Origin: Rhynchopus sp. YZ270_cl-10
Taxonomy: Eukaryota; Euglenozoa; Diplonemea; Diplonemida; Diplonemidae
DNA length: 64,000 nucleotides
NCBI GenBank assembly: GCA_964035575.1
Contig: OZ037882.1
Span: 1 to 64,000, forward strand
Direction: 5' to 3'
Shown: piece by piece, positions 50,066-62,366 of the stretch
Numbering within the stretch: position 1 is the stretch's first letter
Layout: every line of letters begins with the position of its first letter
Made by a program: the position numbers and the translations under genes
Notes under the pieces: generated by a model
Seen by the model: only the letters and a program-made list of their open reading frames with translations
What the model was told of the DNA's origin: nothing
The model's database searches: none

Positions 50066-50630
50066 CTAATGATGTGCTTTATTGTGCTGGAAAAGAGCAC
50101 CTTTGTGTTGAAATTCCCTTCCCCTCCAAGTACTAGAGCATTCGTGAGCATAACACGTCTTTGCTATTTTTTCGTCTTCTGCTGCTTCGCGCTTTCTCTT
50201 TCTGTCTAGCTCCTGTTGAGTTTGAGTTGTTGAAAGTGATACTTGAAAAGTTGATACATACCTTTTTCATGTCCTGACACAGAAGGAACACTTCGTTCAG
50301 CTGTTTCTTGAGATCTGAGACAGTCTGTTTCACCTCTTTCAGCTCTTCAGTCACTGAGGAAAAGCTTTCTGCAGAAACAGGAATTTCCAATGCTGCGGCC
50401 TGTTCTGACGGAAGCACAGAGTCCTTCTGAGTTTGCTCCTCTGTTTTAACGCCTTGCTCCTGTACCTTCGTTAGTACTGTCTCCTTCTTCTGGGAGCACA
50501 CTGGAATTGGTGGCAATTCCTCATTCTCATGAGGAGCTTGATCCTGCACATTGAACACCGCCAACATGCTTGGTGCATCTTTCTTCTGCACAAAGGGCAC
50601 TGGCTTCCGCTTAATCTTCATGGTGTTCAT
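50066..50630 (-). CDS. Helitron companion protein, family B copy 1
   Basis: Exons 50262-50630 and 50066-50212, intron 49 bp, 171 aa, with the same protein as 14327-14891 as far as I can see. It lies 533 bp upstream of the Rep start on the same strand, so separate promoters are likely. Coiled coil about 90-123; C2H2-like ligands C143, C148, H166, H170. Confidence 0.72.
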
Positions 50631-50841
50631 AGTTTTTTGAGAAATAGTTCACCTGTTTTTGGTGTGTGAGTACAAAAGTGCTATGAAAAGAGAAATGAGG
50701 GGTGAGCCAAGTTTAATTCATTTTTCTATTCAATTTTTTCGGCATTCACATTTGTAAAAATGCAAAACCTTCAGACAATAAAAAATAAGTTCTGTTCACA
50801 ACCACACCAGCCTCCTACATTTTAGCGAGCTTTCTTCTTGT

Positions 50842-50905
50842 GCGGGTTTGCGGGTTTGCGGGTTTGCGGGTTTGCGGGTTTGCGGGTTTGCGGGTTTGCG
50901 GGTTT
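50842..50905. repeat. (GCGGGTTT)n array, 8 units
   Basis: The shortest array, between the two full B units, with both junctions at the standard phase. Its small size means reads could span it easily and confirm the tandem arrangement. Confidence 0.97.
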
Positions 50906-52785
50906 CTAGTTATTACGGGTTTGAGGGGTACAAAATGGCGACGCTGCAGGATTGCTGGATCGCGTGGTCCCAGTATTTCTGATAATACACTCCGGTAGAT
51001 TGGGGCCCAAAAACGACGTAATGTACTGGGTTTGGATGTTAGCATTTTCTGAAGATACCTAAAATGGGTGCGGCATTTCACGGCTATTTTTGTGAAGGAA
51101 TTGACGATATTTTGTGGTTCTAAGGTGTGTGTATTGTATGTGACGAAAATTTCAAAATGTGACATAAGTATGAAATATGGCCAGTATGCCCATAAAATGA
51201 GGCCATTGCAACCCTGGAGGACCACATTGGACATATTGGGCCAAATTTAGGTGTGTAAGTGTATCGGCTTGAAAATATTTTTTTTCGTGATTTTTGGGGT
51301 CATTTTTTGGCTGGGAAAATTGGGCCACATTTAACCACAACTACTCAAAACATCAAATCTGTGGCTTTAATGGACTGATTGGGCGTTTTTATGACCTGGA
51401 CATGGGGGTCAGATACCATTTTAGACATGTTAAAAATTGGTCAGAAGACCCTGAGAGAAGAACCAAGGTCAAATTGACCTTGAGTACTGGGTCAAATTTG
51501 TGTGGGAAAAATGCCCAGTACATAATTGTTGATGCGCAAAAGTGCAAAATTCCTTCAGCAATGGCTTCATATGACATTTCCATAACCTGGACATGGGGGT
51601 CAGACTCCACTTTTGACCACCTAAAATTTGGTCATACACATGTATGAGACCCCAAAAACCAGGATTTTGACCAAAAAATTTTTCCCAGCAATTTTTGCCT
51701 ACAAAAAATCGAAAAAAAAATTTTTTGATTTTGGCTCTCCGGAGTCTGTGCGTGCTGTGGTGGGGTCAATTTGCGCTGAGAAATGGGTATTTTTGACCTA
51801 AAATGCATGGATCAGTTTTTTCATGATTTTTGGTGTTTTTGGTGTTTTGTGTGGGTTTTTTGGTCAGTACATAGTGTGCAGTGATCAAAAGTGCAAAGTT
51901 CCTTCGTCAATGGCTTCACAGGAAATTTTTATGACCGGGACATGGGGGTCAGACTCCACTTTTGACCACCTAAAATTTGGTCATACACACGTGTGAGACC
52001 GCAAAAACCAGGATTTTGACCAAAAAAATTTTCCCAGGTACATAATCTGTGCACTGATCAAGATTACAAAATTCATTTGTATGGATGAATTGAATATCAG
52101 GTATGTGTAGGTTTCTGTGTGGGAAGTGGTGGTGATGAGGATAGGAAAAAAGAAACAGTAAAAGTGCGTGAGCTATTCAGTCATTTTGTGTGTTTTTTCT
52201 TTTTCTTTTTCTTTTTCCTTTTCTCATTTTTGATCTTTTTATTTTTATGGCATGACAATACTCTCACCCGCCAAAGTGAGCGCCTTCTTCAAGGTGTAGT
52301 CTTTTTTTAAAGCTATGTTTTAACCTCTTCCGCAAACCCGAAAACCCGCAAACCCTATATTTCCTTATTTTTTTTAATCCAAGACAAAAATATTTTCTTC
52401 ATCACAAGAGAGTATCTCCGGCTGGGAAGAAAAAAACAACAAAAACTGCTGATCAAACCGGTCAAAAAGTCTCTGTAAAAATAAAAACTGCTACAATTTC
52501 CAAACTAATTGATTTTTTTTAAAACTAAACGAACTCCACAAAAACAGTTTAAAAAAACAGTGAAACAGAAACAAAAATAAAATCCTTTTTTTTAGATGGG
52601 CTAAGCTTACCCAGTTTTTTTTTTCTCATATTTTTTTTCAATCCAATGAACATGTTCAAACAAATATTTCTTCATCACAAGAGATTTAATCTGATTCTCT
52701 CCGGCTGGGAAGAAAAAAAAAATAAAAATAAAAATAAAAGTCTTTTACAGTAATTTACTGTAAAGAAAAAAAGGAAAAAATTTTT

Positions 52786-55700
52786 TTAGTCAAGATCACC
52801 CGGTTGAAAGTCAGAAAGGTGATTGTCTGGAAATGTGGGGTAAATTAGGGCTTTTTTATGTGCTTTCAGTACATTTTCTGGAGTTCCTGTACCAATGTTG
52901 AAGTGGGGAGGTTGATAAGTTTGCACTATCAGCAGTCTCTTTTCTGATGGTATTTGCATAAGAACATCTTCAGGAGATTGCCCCTTTGGCAAAAAATGAA
53001 AGCAAGAATATCCTTCTGTCTCATAGGTCCTAGAAGTGACTACTGTGATAAGAGACCTAAGCATGAGAGACATCAGTGCTACTTCTACCTCCTGCGCATA
53101 ACTGTCATCGGCATTATTTGTGACGCGTTGAAGAAGGTCATCAAAGTTCCTGTTTTGTTTACAGGTGTGGTAGAAAAGTTTAGGTTTGCGGGTTTGCGGG
53201 TTTGCACAAATACAAATGCTACATACCTTTTTTTTTTCTCTTCATCATCAAAAAGTAAGGGATGCTCCTGGATCATAATCTCATTCCTGAGCAAGAACTC
53301 TGCAAATCTTCTGCGTAGAGCATGACCATCATTTCTTTTTCCAGTGAGGAGCTGCTGTATGGCGTGATAGAAACACGTTCCATCACCAGTAACGTCAATT
53401 TGTCCGAGGTTGAACCTGCTCAGAACATGTTGAATATTATTCTCATTGTTCCTGTAAAATATTGGTAATGGTTTTAAAGTTGTTGACCACGAAAAAAACA
53501 TACCTATTTTTTTCAGAAACTGTAGTTGTTACATTTTTTTGTGGATGAGAAGCTTCTGGAACGTTGTTGTGGATATATTCCCTGTATAAATTGTAGTGTA
53601 TTATTTAATTAAAAATGTACAATAATTACTGTAACCATAATGTAATGCTAACATACCATCCCCCCTCTGGAAATGTAAAAGGATAGAAATCCATCGGTTG
53701 TTCTTCTTCATCCTTTGTCCAGGGAGTTACTACAAGAGACCTTCCACATGCCGGGTTGTTGATTTCGTGTTCTTTATCATCAATGGGGCTTCCATCAGCA
53801 TCAGGGGAACACACCACTGCAGGGTTTTCTGAAGGGTTTGCTGCACGTTCATGCATGGCCTTTGCATATACAGCCTCTGTAAGCCTCAGGTCCCGCTTCA
53901 GCTGATTCCTCCTTTCCTTACTGACCTTCATCTTTATTCCCCCAACTGACTCCTCAATGGCAGAGATGACCTCCTGGTGGACACAGTTATACAAATTTGT
54001 ATCACCTTGAGGTGGAAGACAAATCTTGATGTCATTCCTGCTGCACACCCTTGACATTGCAACGTACAGATGGCCATGAGAGAAGCAGGGCGACTGTGAC
54101 ACATCAAGACCCACCCTCCTGAGAGTTTGTCCCTGAGACTTATTAATCGTCATGGCAAAAGACAGCCGCACTGGAAACTGCTGACGTACAAAGTCGATGG
54201 TGAGATCCTTCGCATCACCATCGCAGGGCAGGCGAGGTATGGCAACAGTTTCTGGCTTTTTCCCGTTTTTGTTCCGCCACTCGCATTCTTCCGCCAGGTG
54301 GGTGCAGACAAGGATGTTCTTCTTCACCTCCTTCACAACAAGACGCGTTCCATTGCACAGTCCACCTGCGGGGTCGAGGTTCTTTAGAAGCATTACAATA
54401 CAGTTGACCTTCAGGTTCAGGATGTGTGGAGGAAGACGTGCATGGTTCATTGCATTGAGTGCTTCAGTGGTGAAGAATTCATTTGCTCCTGGGTCCTTGC
54501 AGGTATCCTCTGACATACGGGTAATTGTCTCTCCTGGGAAGCTGCTGAGAATTTTTTCGTTCATGTAGACCTGGCGTGCGTTTGTAGGGCACAGCAAAGC
54601 ACAGTTCTCATACATTCCATTCTTGATGTCAGGAAATGTAAAGTCAATCAAAGTATCCTCAGTCACCTTTTTGTTCTTTTTTTCAAAAATGATAGCATGT
54701 GGCACCTGCATAACTGCTTCTGTGTCCTCAGCACCCTCCACATCCCCAGCCTCATTCACAGACCCATCACCAACCTTCATGAGGTACTCACGGAAAGCGT
54801 CGTCGTCCTTCACCCTCATGACCTGCGTCAGGGACATTTTTGTGAGTTGGTTCCAGAGGTATGAGTTGTGGAGCGAAATCGAGATGCTTTCAAAGCTCCC
54901 TTTGTTTGCCCCTGGAACAGGAAGGATTTGCCTGAAGTCTCCTCCAAGAAGCACTGTCACTCCTCCAAATGGTTGTGAACATCCCCTCAACCTCTGAAGC
55001 GTTCTGTCTACTACCTCTATGCTTGCCTTTTGTGCCATTACCACCTCATCCCAGACAATGAGGTCAGTGCGCCTTAGGAGTTCGACATGGTCATCATCAA
55101 GCCCGCACATCCGCTTTGAGTTTGGTTCAAGATCTATTGGGATCTTAAATCGGCTGTGTGCAGTTCTGCCTCCTGGTAGTAGTGTAGCTGCTATCCCTGA
55201 TGTTGCCACAGCGATTGAAAAGCGGTCCTCCTCATTCTGTTGAAGTGGCTGCTGCTGCTGCTGCTGCTGTTGTTGCTTTGCCCTTGCCCTTCTGCTCCTG
55301 GCCCAGTACAAACACGCCTGGTACAGGAATGTCTTGCCTGTTCCTGCTGCACCCTGCAAAAATATGACCTTCCCCTGGTTACCTTCAACAGATTCCTTCA
55401 CAGAGTTGAAGACATTCTGCTGCCCTTCGTTGAGGTTGCCTTGAATCTGTTCAAACTTCTTCAGCATTTCACCCTCATCATACCTCTCTGTGTTTAAGAC
55501 AAACTCTGTGCTCTGCCCTGTAGTACCTTCAGGAGGAGTGGGGAGCCCAAGATCTTCCATTGAAGTCTTAACGTTCGCTTCCTTAAGGAGCCGTTGCATG
55601 TCTAGCAAAGCTTTACGCTTCTCTTTAGGGTAGATGTGGTTGCTTGGTACTGCTTCCTCCCGTTCCTGCCTTTTTACTCTGTCCAAAGGTGGCGCACACA

Positions 55701-58700
55701 GCTCAAACTCATACTCTGCCCACGCCTTTGCAACGTCTTCTGCAGTGGTCATGTAGTTTATTATTATCATTGCAAACGTAAAACGGATGGCACGTGAGGA
55801 CAGTGTTGTATTGATGCACTCTTTCAGGGCGTTACGCAAGATTGCCCCATCATGGATAAGCCCCATTTCTGCTGCAGCTGCATAAAATGTAGGATGAACA
55901 ACGGAGCCTATGGTTCTCAGCTCTTCAAAGCTGCATGATCCACGCTTGCACAGAAGAAGTAGACGGAGACAGTGCAACTCCTTATCCTTTACAGGGGCCC
56001 AGTACATCCTGCCGATTGAGAGGCCTTCTCCTTCATTTCTTTTTGAGTGAGGGCCAGGTTTATAGCAGCCTTCTTCCTCGCACCACCCATATCCCGGTCT
56101 CAGCTGCCATTCCTTCTTTTCTCTGGGGTAAGAAAAGAATTCTGGGACATCATTGTAAAGTAGTTTGTCAAAGCCTTTGTAGGCTTCATGTGCTGGAATG
56201 CCTTCACGATGCTTCTTGCATCTTTCATTTGCTTCGAAAAAGGCAAGGAGTGTACTTTTGGATTTTGCAGCCGCATCCCTTCTCCTTGAGTCATCACCAT
56301 AATTCTTTAAAGGAAAGTACACCCTCTGCTCATCTTCGAGGTGGATGTGGAGTCTCTGCACTCCTGGGTAAATCCGCACCATCTTTGTTCCGAGTAGGTA
56401 CCCACAAGCATCAGCCGCAGTCAAACAATGTGCCTTCAGAAACCTCATAATGCTCCCAGTGGTCGTGGTCGTTGTTGTGGTTTTTGCTTCTGATGGCCCT
56501 CCTTTATGCTTTGTATCTTCCTTTATCACACCATCTACCTCATTCTCCCCCTTGAATAAGTATTTGAACAAATATTTAGCAGCAAGAATCCCGCGCACTG
56601 CCTCAATGTTGATGTGGCACTGGTACTTGAGGAGAAGATACGCATTGTAGGGAACCACCCACCTGTTGTTCCTCTGGTTTGGGTGAGTAGTTTCCCCTGG
56701 GTGTTTTTCTTTCCATTTCTTCACAACGTCTGGATCCACATAAGACAGTATCCCATGATCCCTTCTTATGACAAAGGCGTAGCCATCATTGCCAGAGGTG
56801 GTGAAATCTCTGAAGTCCTTGGGGAAGTTGGACTTGCAATATTTGCACTTTCCATCCTTTCCCTTCTGTAGACAGGGAGAGCCTCTATTTTTAAGGCAGT
56901 CATTGTGCATGAGGTACTCGCTTACAGCTTTGTAGAGGTTAGGATGTGTTTCTGGGTCCGGGAGCTCAGCATGCACGATGTGGTCGATGTTGAACGGGTC
57001 CTTAGGTGACGTTTTATTGTTGTTCCAAAGGATTGCGTGGCAGTGAGGGAGCCCTCTCTTCTGGTACTCGGTCACCATCACCATTGCAATATTTTGTCCA
57101 AGAACATTCTTTTTGCGTATGTCGTCCACAAGTTCCTTGACTTTTAAGTCGAACACACGGTGAACAAGCTCCGGACGGTCGAGGGCCGTTTCTCCTTCGA
57201 GAAGATTGGATTGTATCTCCTCCCACATCGGGTTGCATGTCATTGTGAGAAAGAAATCAGCTTTCCCATACTTTGCGTATATTGCAAGTGTGTCGTTGAG
57301 TAATTGTGCCCTTGCAGCTACTCCTCTCTCAAATGAAGAAGGCATAGAGATTTCGTTTGTCGGTGGAATCTGTTTCCCAGAGGTGATGTCTTTCTTGGAG
57401 GCGTAGCCCATTCCCCTTCCAACAATATGGTATTTCAGTCGCTGATACATGCCACGCATCGCCATGTCGATGAAGAACTGCTGTGTCAGCGTTCCATGCA
57501 TGAGCAGGGGGTTGTAGGACAACGGGTCTTTGCTGCTGTTCGGACGGTGGTGCATGAGATATGTTGCGTACTGCTTTGCTGAGATGAATGTTGAAGATGG
57601 TGTCGTTTCAGCTAGGTTAGTAGCGTTGCGAAGAACCTCATGCATTGAGTCCACAGCTCTGTCTTCTTCTGCACAACGTTCCCATCCACCATTCCACTCT
57701 TCAGGGTCTACCTGCATCGCATCATCCTTTTCACCGCTGTTGAGCGCTTCAGGGTTTGGTGCTGTTGGTTCAGGGTTGTTCGTGTTTTGGGCATCATCAT
57801 CATCATCATCATCACTGTCAGATGCAGCTCCGCGGTTCACCACCCTGTGAGGCATCTTCAGGCGGAACCCATTATTCTCGGTGGGATTCAGATGGGCTAA
57901 TGGATATGAAAGCAGTTCATAGAGTTGGTTAAAGTCATCAATGATGATTGGTGCGTTCCACTTTGGATCCTTACCCCCATTTTCAGCACACGTAAACATT
58001 GGGTACACAGTAAATTTGCGCTCTGCAGGTGCGGCTTCATCGATGGTGTAGAACATCTTAACAGCACCCTTTGCCTCATCGGTTGTATATTCTGACCCTG
58101 TCTTGCTTGCCAGGACTTCATGGAAGTCAATCCTCATCTTCTTCAGCTCATCCTCGCGACCCTTATACTGCTGTGAAATTGCTTTGAACTTTGCTGCAAA
58201 TGCATTGTCTCCAAGAAGAAGATGACACTTCTCAGCAAGACCAAGAAGATTGTCAGGGAGGACCCCTCCAGTCATGCTTTTTTTATTGTCTGTGCTGCTG
58301 ACGTTTGGATCAACAAACCAGGACTCTGTGAGAGCATCGTCATAAAAGCCATTGAATTTTTTTAATCCCCTACCTTCCAGAGCCACTGCTGAGAAGCCCT
58401 TTGGCACACGGCTGTCTCGGCGGATTTTGTTCTCTACCATCGCGAAGAATGCGTTCAGCTGAATTGAAACCCTTTTGTAGAATTTGTCCTGAAGAAGTTC
58501 AAGGTGGTCTTGGCTGATTATTTTGGGCATATCTGGCAGGGACACCTTTCCACCAGTGCAGCATATTTTTGATGACTCTCCACGAAACAGCAATGCCCCG
58601 CAATGCTTGCAGGGTTTGTCCATCTCTCCGCATGAGTGCTTCTTAATGCTGTCATCCACCTCTTCGCGCAGTGCTGCCCCCAGGTGCCGGTAGGTGAATA

Positions 58701-60330
58701 TTTTTTTGACTCCCTGTCTCTGCAGCTTTCTGTTTAGATCAGCTCTTTGTTCCTCAACAATACTGCTCTGTTTTTCCATCTGAAACTCTGCTTCGTGAAA
58801 CAGGGTCCCAGACATGTATTTTGCCTCTGACTGTACAACGTCAAAATCAGCTTTGGAATGTTTCTCTATAAGCTCCCCCATGAGGTTCTGCTCTTTGATC
58901 ATGAGCTCCTTGAGGTTTCTTATTTGCCGTGCACTCCATATAGACTTTGCTTCCTCCACAGAAGCTGGGTCGAACACCATTTTTGACATTGGGTCCACGT
59001 TTCTCAGCGTAACAAAACTGGCCTCATGCTCAAGCAAAAAAATCCTAGCTTTAACCTCCTCAAGCTCATCAAGTTTGGTATACGTCTGCTGCCTTTTTGT
59101 TTCAAGTGACTTTAGCTTTCTGAGATCCCATTTTTTTTGCATGATGTCGACCACACAGTCGTTGAAGGTGTGAGATTTTGGTTTGTTGTCCTTAATCAAG
59201 GGAACATTTATGTGTGACCACAGCAGCACTTTTTGGAACCTTAGCAGATTATCCTGTGTGGCATAGTATGGCCTTGAAGAAGTCCTTAACGCCGAAATGC
59301 GAAATACTTCAGCTGAATGGAACAGCCAGGAAAATAACGGCGGTGTGTAATCGTTGAAGTCAAAGTACTGGGGAAGTTCTATGGCTGCCAAACACAAAAC
59401 TGCTGCAACACTAGCAGACAGTGCAGGTGTTATAGCACTCACATTCTCCTTTTGTAACTCTCTCTCATCCTGTCCAAGCAAAATGTATGAAAGATAGTCC
59501 ATTTTGCAATTGAGAGTTTTGAACCTCAGGCAGTATTGTGTGATGTGTTTCAGTAGAATATTTACCTCTGCAAACTGTGCATAGCAGTACGGACATGTTT
59601 TTTCGCAGGTTGCTGCATGTGATTTCATGTTTTTAACCTCGGTGAATTCTTCCCCACAGTGCTCACAGCAAAGTTTTCCTAAGCACGCATGATTTTCCTT
59701 CTGTGCCTGCAGAGGTGATGAAAAACTGCGCCTACAAAGAGTACAGGCAGGTTGACATTTTTTCAGATGCTCCGTCAATTTGTGAATACGTTTGTATGTA
59801 GCATCGCAATTAGGACATTTGAAACGGCCGTCTGAAGTCTTATCCAGTTTTTGCTTCTTGGGGGGTGGCACATCAGGAGTAGAAGGTGATTCCTGAGGAG
59901 AAGGAGTAGAAGGTGCTTCCTGAAACCCACCTGTGCAGCCCTTCTGATGATTGTGCCTCTCAAGGAAATTAGAAAACGTAATTCTGCACTTTGGACACGT
60001 TTTTTTGCATTTTTTTGAGCCTTTTTTGTGTGCTTTGAGCTGTTTATCTACTGCAAAGCTGGCACCACAGTTTTCACAAATGAAAGGTTTCTGCTCCTGC
60101 GCACTTCTTGGTTCATCATCTCCCCTCTTCCGTTTTGTACTGCATTCTACTGTTGTAGGTTCATTGCGCTCATCTTCTGTTTTTTCCTTTTCTTCATCAT
60201 CCTCTCCAGTCTGTTTTTGAAAAGCTTCTGTATCATCTTCTTCTGCCTCCTGTGTTGCTTCTTTTGTTGTCTTAGGCTTTTTGTCAGCACGCCCATCCGC
60301 AGACCCGCTCTCACTACGTTGCCTTTTCAT
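52786..60330 (-). CDS. Helitron zinc-finger/Rep/helicase/OTU protein, family B copy 2 (4 exons)
   Basis: Exons 53657-60330, 53504-53581, 53227-53451 and 52786-53149, with all three phase-2 introns conserved. It differs from copy 1 at QESPSTP for QEAPSTP and ISALRTS for ISVLRTS. All catalytic motifs are present. The third intron carries the same octamer pair (about 53182-53204). Confidence 0.9.
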
Positions 60331-60862
60331 ATTATTTATGCCATGTGTTCCTATGCTAATGTATGTGAAGAAAGAAGGAATCTGGGAAACAATGTGAATA
60401 GAAATATTAATTCTCATTAAACTCTCTTTCGTTTTGGGGAAGTGTTTCCCTCTTCAGCTTATGTTGTCTTTGTATTAGCCTTCTTATTAGTGTGCCCATC
60501 ATCAGATCTTTCCTCGCTTTCGTTGTCTTTTCATTTTTTTTTTTGCAAAAAGTAAAGTACCCAGACCACTGTTATGTTAGTTTTGAATAGTTGTGATAAA
60601 TTGCTAGAAATTGTATTGTAGAAAATATAAAATGGTGGGTGGGAGAAAGTTTTGAGTTTTCAAGAAGGAAAATAAAAAAGTCTCACAACTAAGTTTTCAA
60701 AAAAAAATAATTAAAAAATGATCTTGAAAATTTTGACAAAAATTAAAACCAATCTGCATGTGCATTAAAAAAAGGGGAACCCATATTTTTGCGCAGGAAG
60801 AAGTAATTTGCACATTCTCTGCGATAAGAAATACCCCCAAACGAAAAAAAAAAAATTATTCT
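60331..60862. promoter_or_regulatory. spacer between companion and Rep genes, B copy 2
   Basis: Same as 49534-50065; no additional feature. Confidence 0.4.
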
Positions 60863-61427
60863 CTAATGATGTGCTTTATTGTGCTGGAAAAGAGCACCTT
60901 TGTGTTGAAATTCCCTTCCCCTCCAAGTACTAGAGCATTCGTGAGCATAACACGTCTTTGCTATTTTTTCGTCTTCTGCTGCTTCGCGCTTTCTCTTTCT
61001 GTCTAGCTCCTGTTGAGTTTGAGTTGTTGAAAGTGATACTTGAAAAGTTGATACATACCTTTTTCATGTCCTGACACAGAAGGAACACTTCGTTCAGCTG
61101 TTTCTTGAGATCTGAGACAGTCTGTTTCACCTCTTTCAGCTCTTCAGTCACTGAGGAAAAGCTTTCTGCAGAAACAGGAATTTCCAATGCTGCGGCCTGT
61201 TCTGACGGAAGCACAGAGTCCTTCTGAGTTTGCTCCTCTGTTTTAACGCCTTGCTCCTGTACCTTCGTTAGTACTGTCTCCTTCTTCTGGGAGCACACTG
61301 GAATTGGTGGCAATTCCTCATTCTCATGAGGAGCTTGATCCTGCACATTGAACACCGCCAACATGCTTGGTGCATCTTTCTTCTGCACAAAGGGCACTGG
61401 CTTCCGCTTAATCTTCATGGTGTTCAT
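60863..61427 (-). CDS. Helitron companion protein, family B copy 2
   Basis: Exons 61059-61427 and 60863-61009. The 171-aa product appears identical to the other two B copies. The element 5' end follows at 61428-61638. Confidence 0.72.
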
Positions 61428-61638
61428 AGTTTTTTGAGAAATAGTTCACCTGTTTTTGGTGTGTGAGTACAAAAGTGCTATGAAAAGAGAAATGAGGGGT
61501 GAGCCAAGTTTAATTCATTTTTCTATTCAATTTTTTCGGCATTCACATTTGTAAAAATGCAAAACCTTCAGACAATAAAAAATAAGTTCTGTTCACAACC
61601 ACACCAGCCTCCTACATTTTAGCGAGCTTTCTTCTTGT

Positions 61639-62366
61639 GCGGGTTTGCGGGTTTGCGGGTTTGCGGGTTTGCGGGTTTGCGGGTTTGCGGGTTTGCGGGT
61701 TTGCGGGTTTGCGGGTTTGCGGGTTTGCGGGTTTGCGGGTTTGCGGGTTTGCGGGTTTGCGGGTTTGCGGGTTTGCGGGTTTGCGGGTTTGCGGGTTTGC
61801 GGGTTTGCGGGTTTGCGGGTTTGCGGGTTTGCGGGTTTGCGGGTTTGCGGGTTTGCGGGTTTACGGGTTTGCGGGTTTGCGGGTTTGCGGGTTTACGGGT
61901 TTGCGGGTTTGCGGGTTTGCGGGTTTGCGGGTTTGCGGGTTTGCGGGTTTGCGGGTTTGCGGGTTTGCGGGTTTGCGGGTTTGCGGGTTTGCGGGTTTGC
62001 GGGTTTGCGGGTTTACGGGTTTGCGGGTTTGCGGGTTTGCGGGTTTGCGGGTTTGCGGGTTTGCGGGTTTGCGGGTTTGCGGGTTTGCGGGTTTACGGGT
62101 TTGCGGGTTTGCGGGTTTGCGGGTTTGCGGGTTTGCGGGTTTGCGGGTTTGCGGGTTTGCGGGTTTGCGGGTTTGCGGGTTTGCGGGTTTGCGGGTTTGC
62201 GGGTTTGCGGGTTTGCGGGTTTGCGGGTTTGCGGGTTTGCGGGTTTACGGGTTTACGGGTTTGCGGGTTTGCGGGTTTGCGGGTTTGCGGGTTTGCGGGT
62301 TTGCGGGTTTGCGGGTTTGCGGGTTTACGGGTTTGCGGGTTTGCGGGTTTGCGGGTTTACGGGTTT
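61639..62366. repeat. (GCGGGTTT)n array, about 91 units
   Basis: The longest array in the window, with scattered GTTTACGGG variants. It lies between the right end of B copy 2 and a diverged left terminus, CTAGTTATTACGGAATAG. Confidence 0.97.

Larger units (their letters stand above)
40109..50841 (-). mobile_element. full Helitron-like unit, family B copy 1
   Basis: 10.7 kb between octamer arrays. On the minus strand: 5' terminus ACAAGAAGAAAGCTCGC, companion gene, Rep-helicase-OTU gene, AT-rich 3' region, satellite part, and terminus CCGTAATAACTAG. The CTAG end fits the CTRR 3' end of canonical Helitrons, though I see no clear hairpin before it. The non-coding 3' region (41261-41988) has a duplicated CTTCATCACAAGAGA...CTCCGGCTGGGAAG block, a short octamer patch (41531-41556), and a piece (about 41450-41500) related to the fragment at 63785-63835. 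Confidence 0.8.
50906..61638 (-). mobile_element. full Helitron-like unit, family B copy 2
   Basis: A head-to-tail repeat of 40109-50841 at a constant offset of 10797 bp. I noticed only three base differences in the Rep gene (two missense, one silent) and no indels. It is either a very recent duplication or concatemer, or an assembly duplication. Confidence 0.8.
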
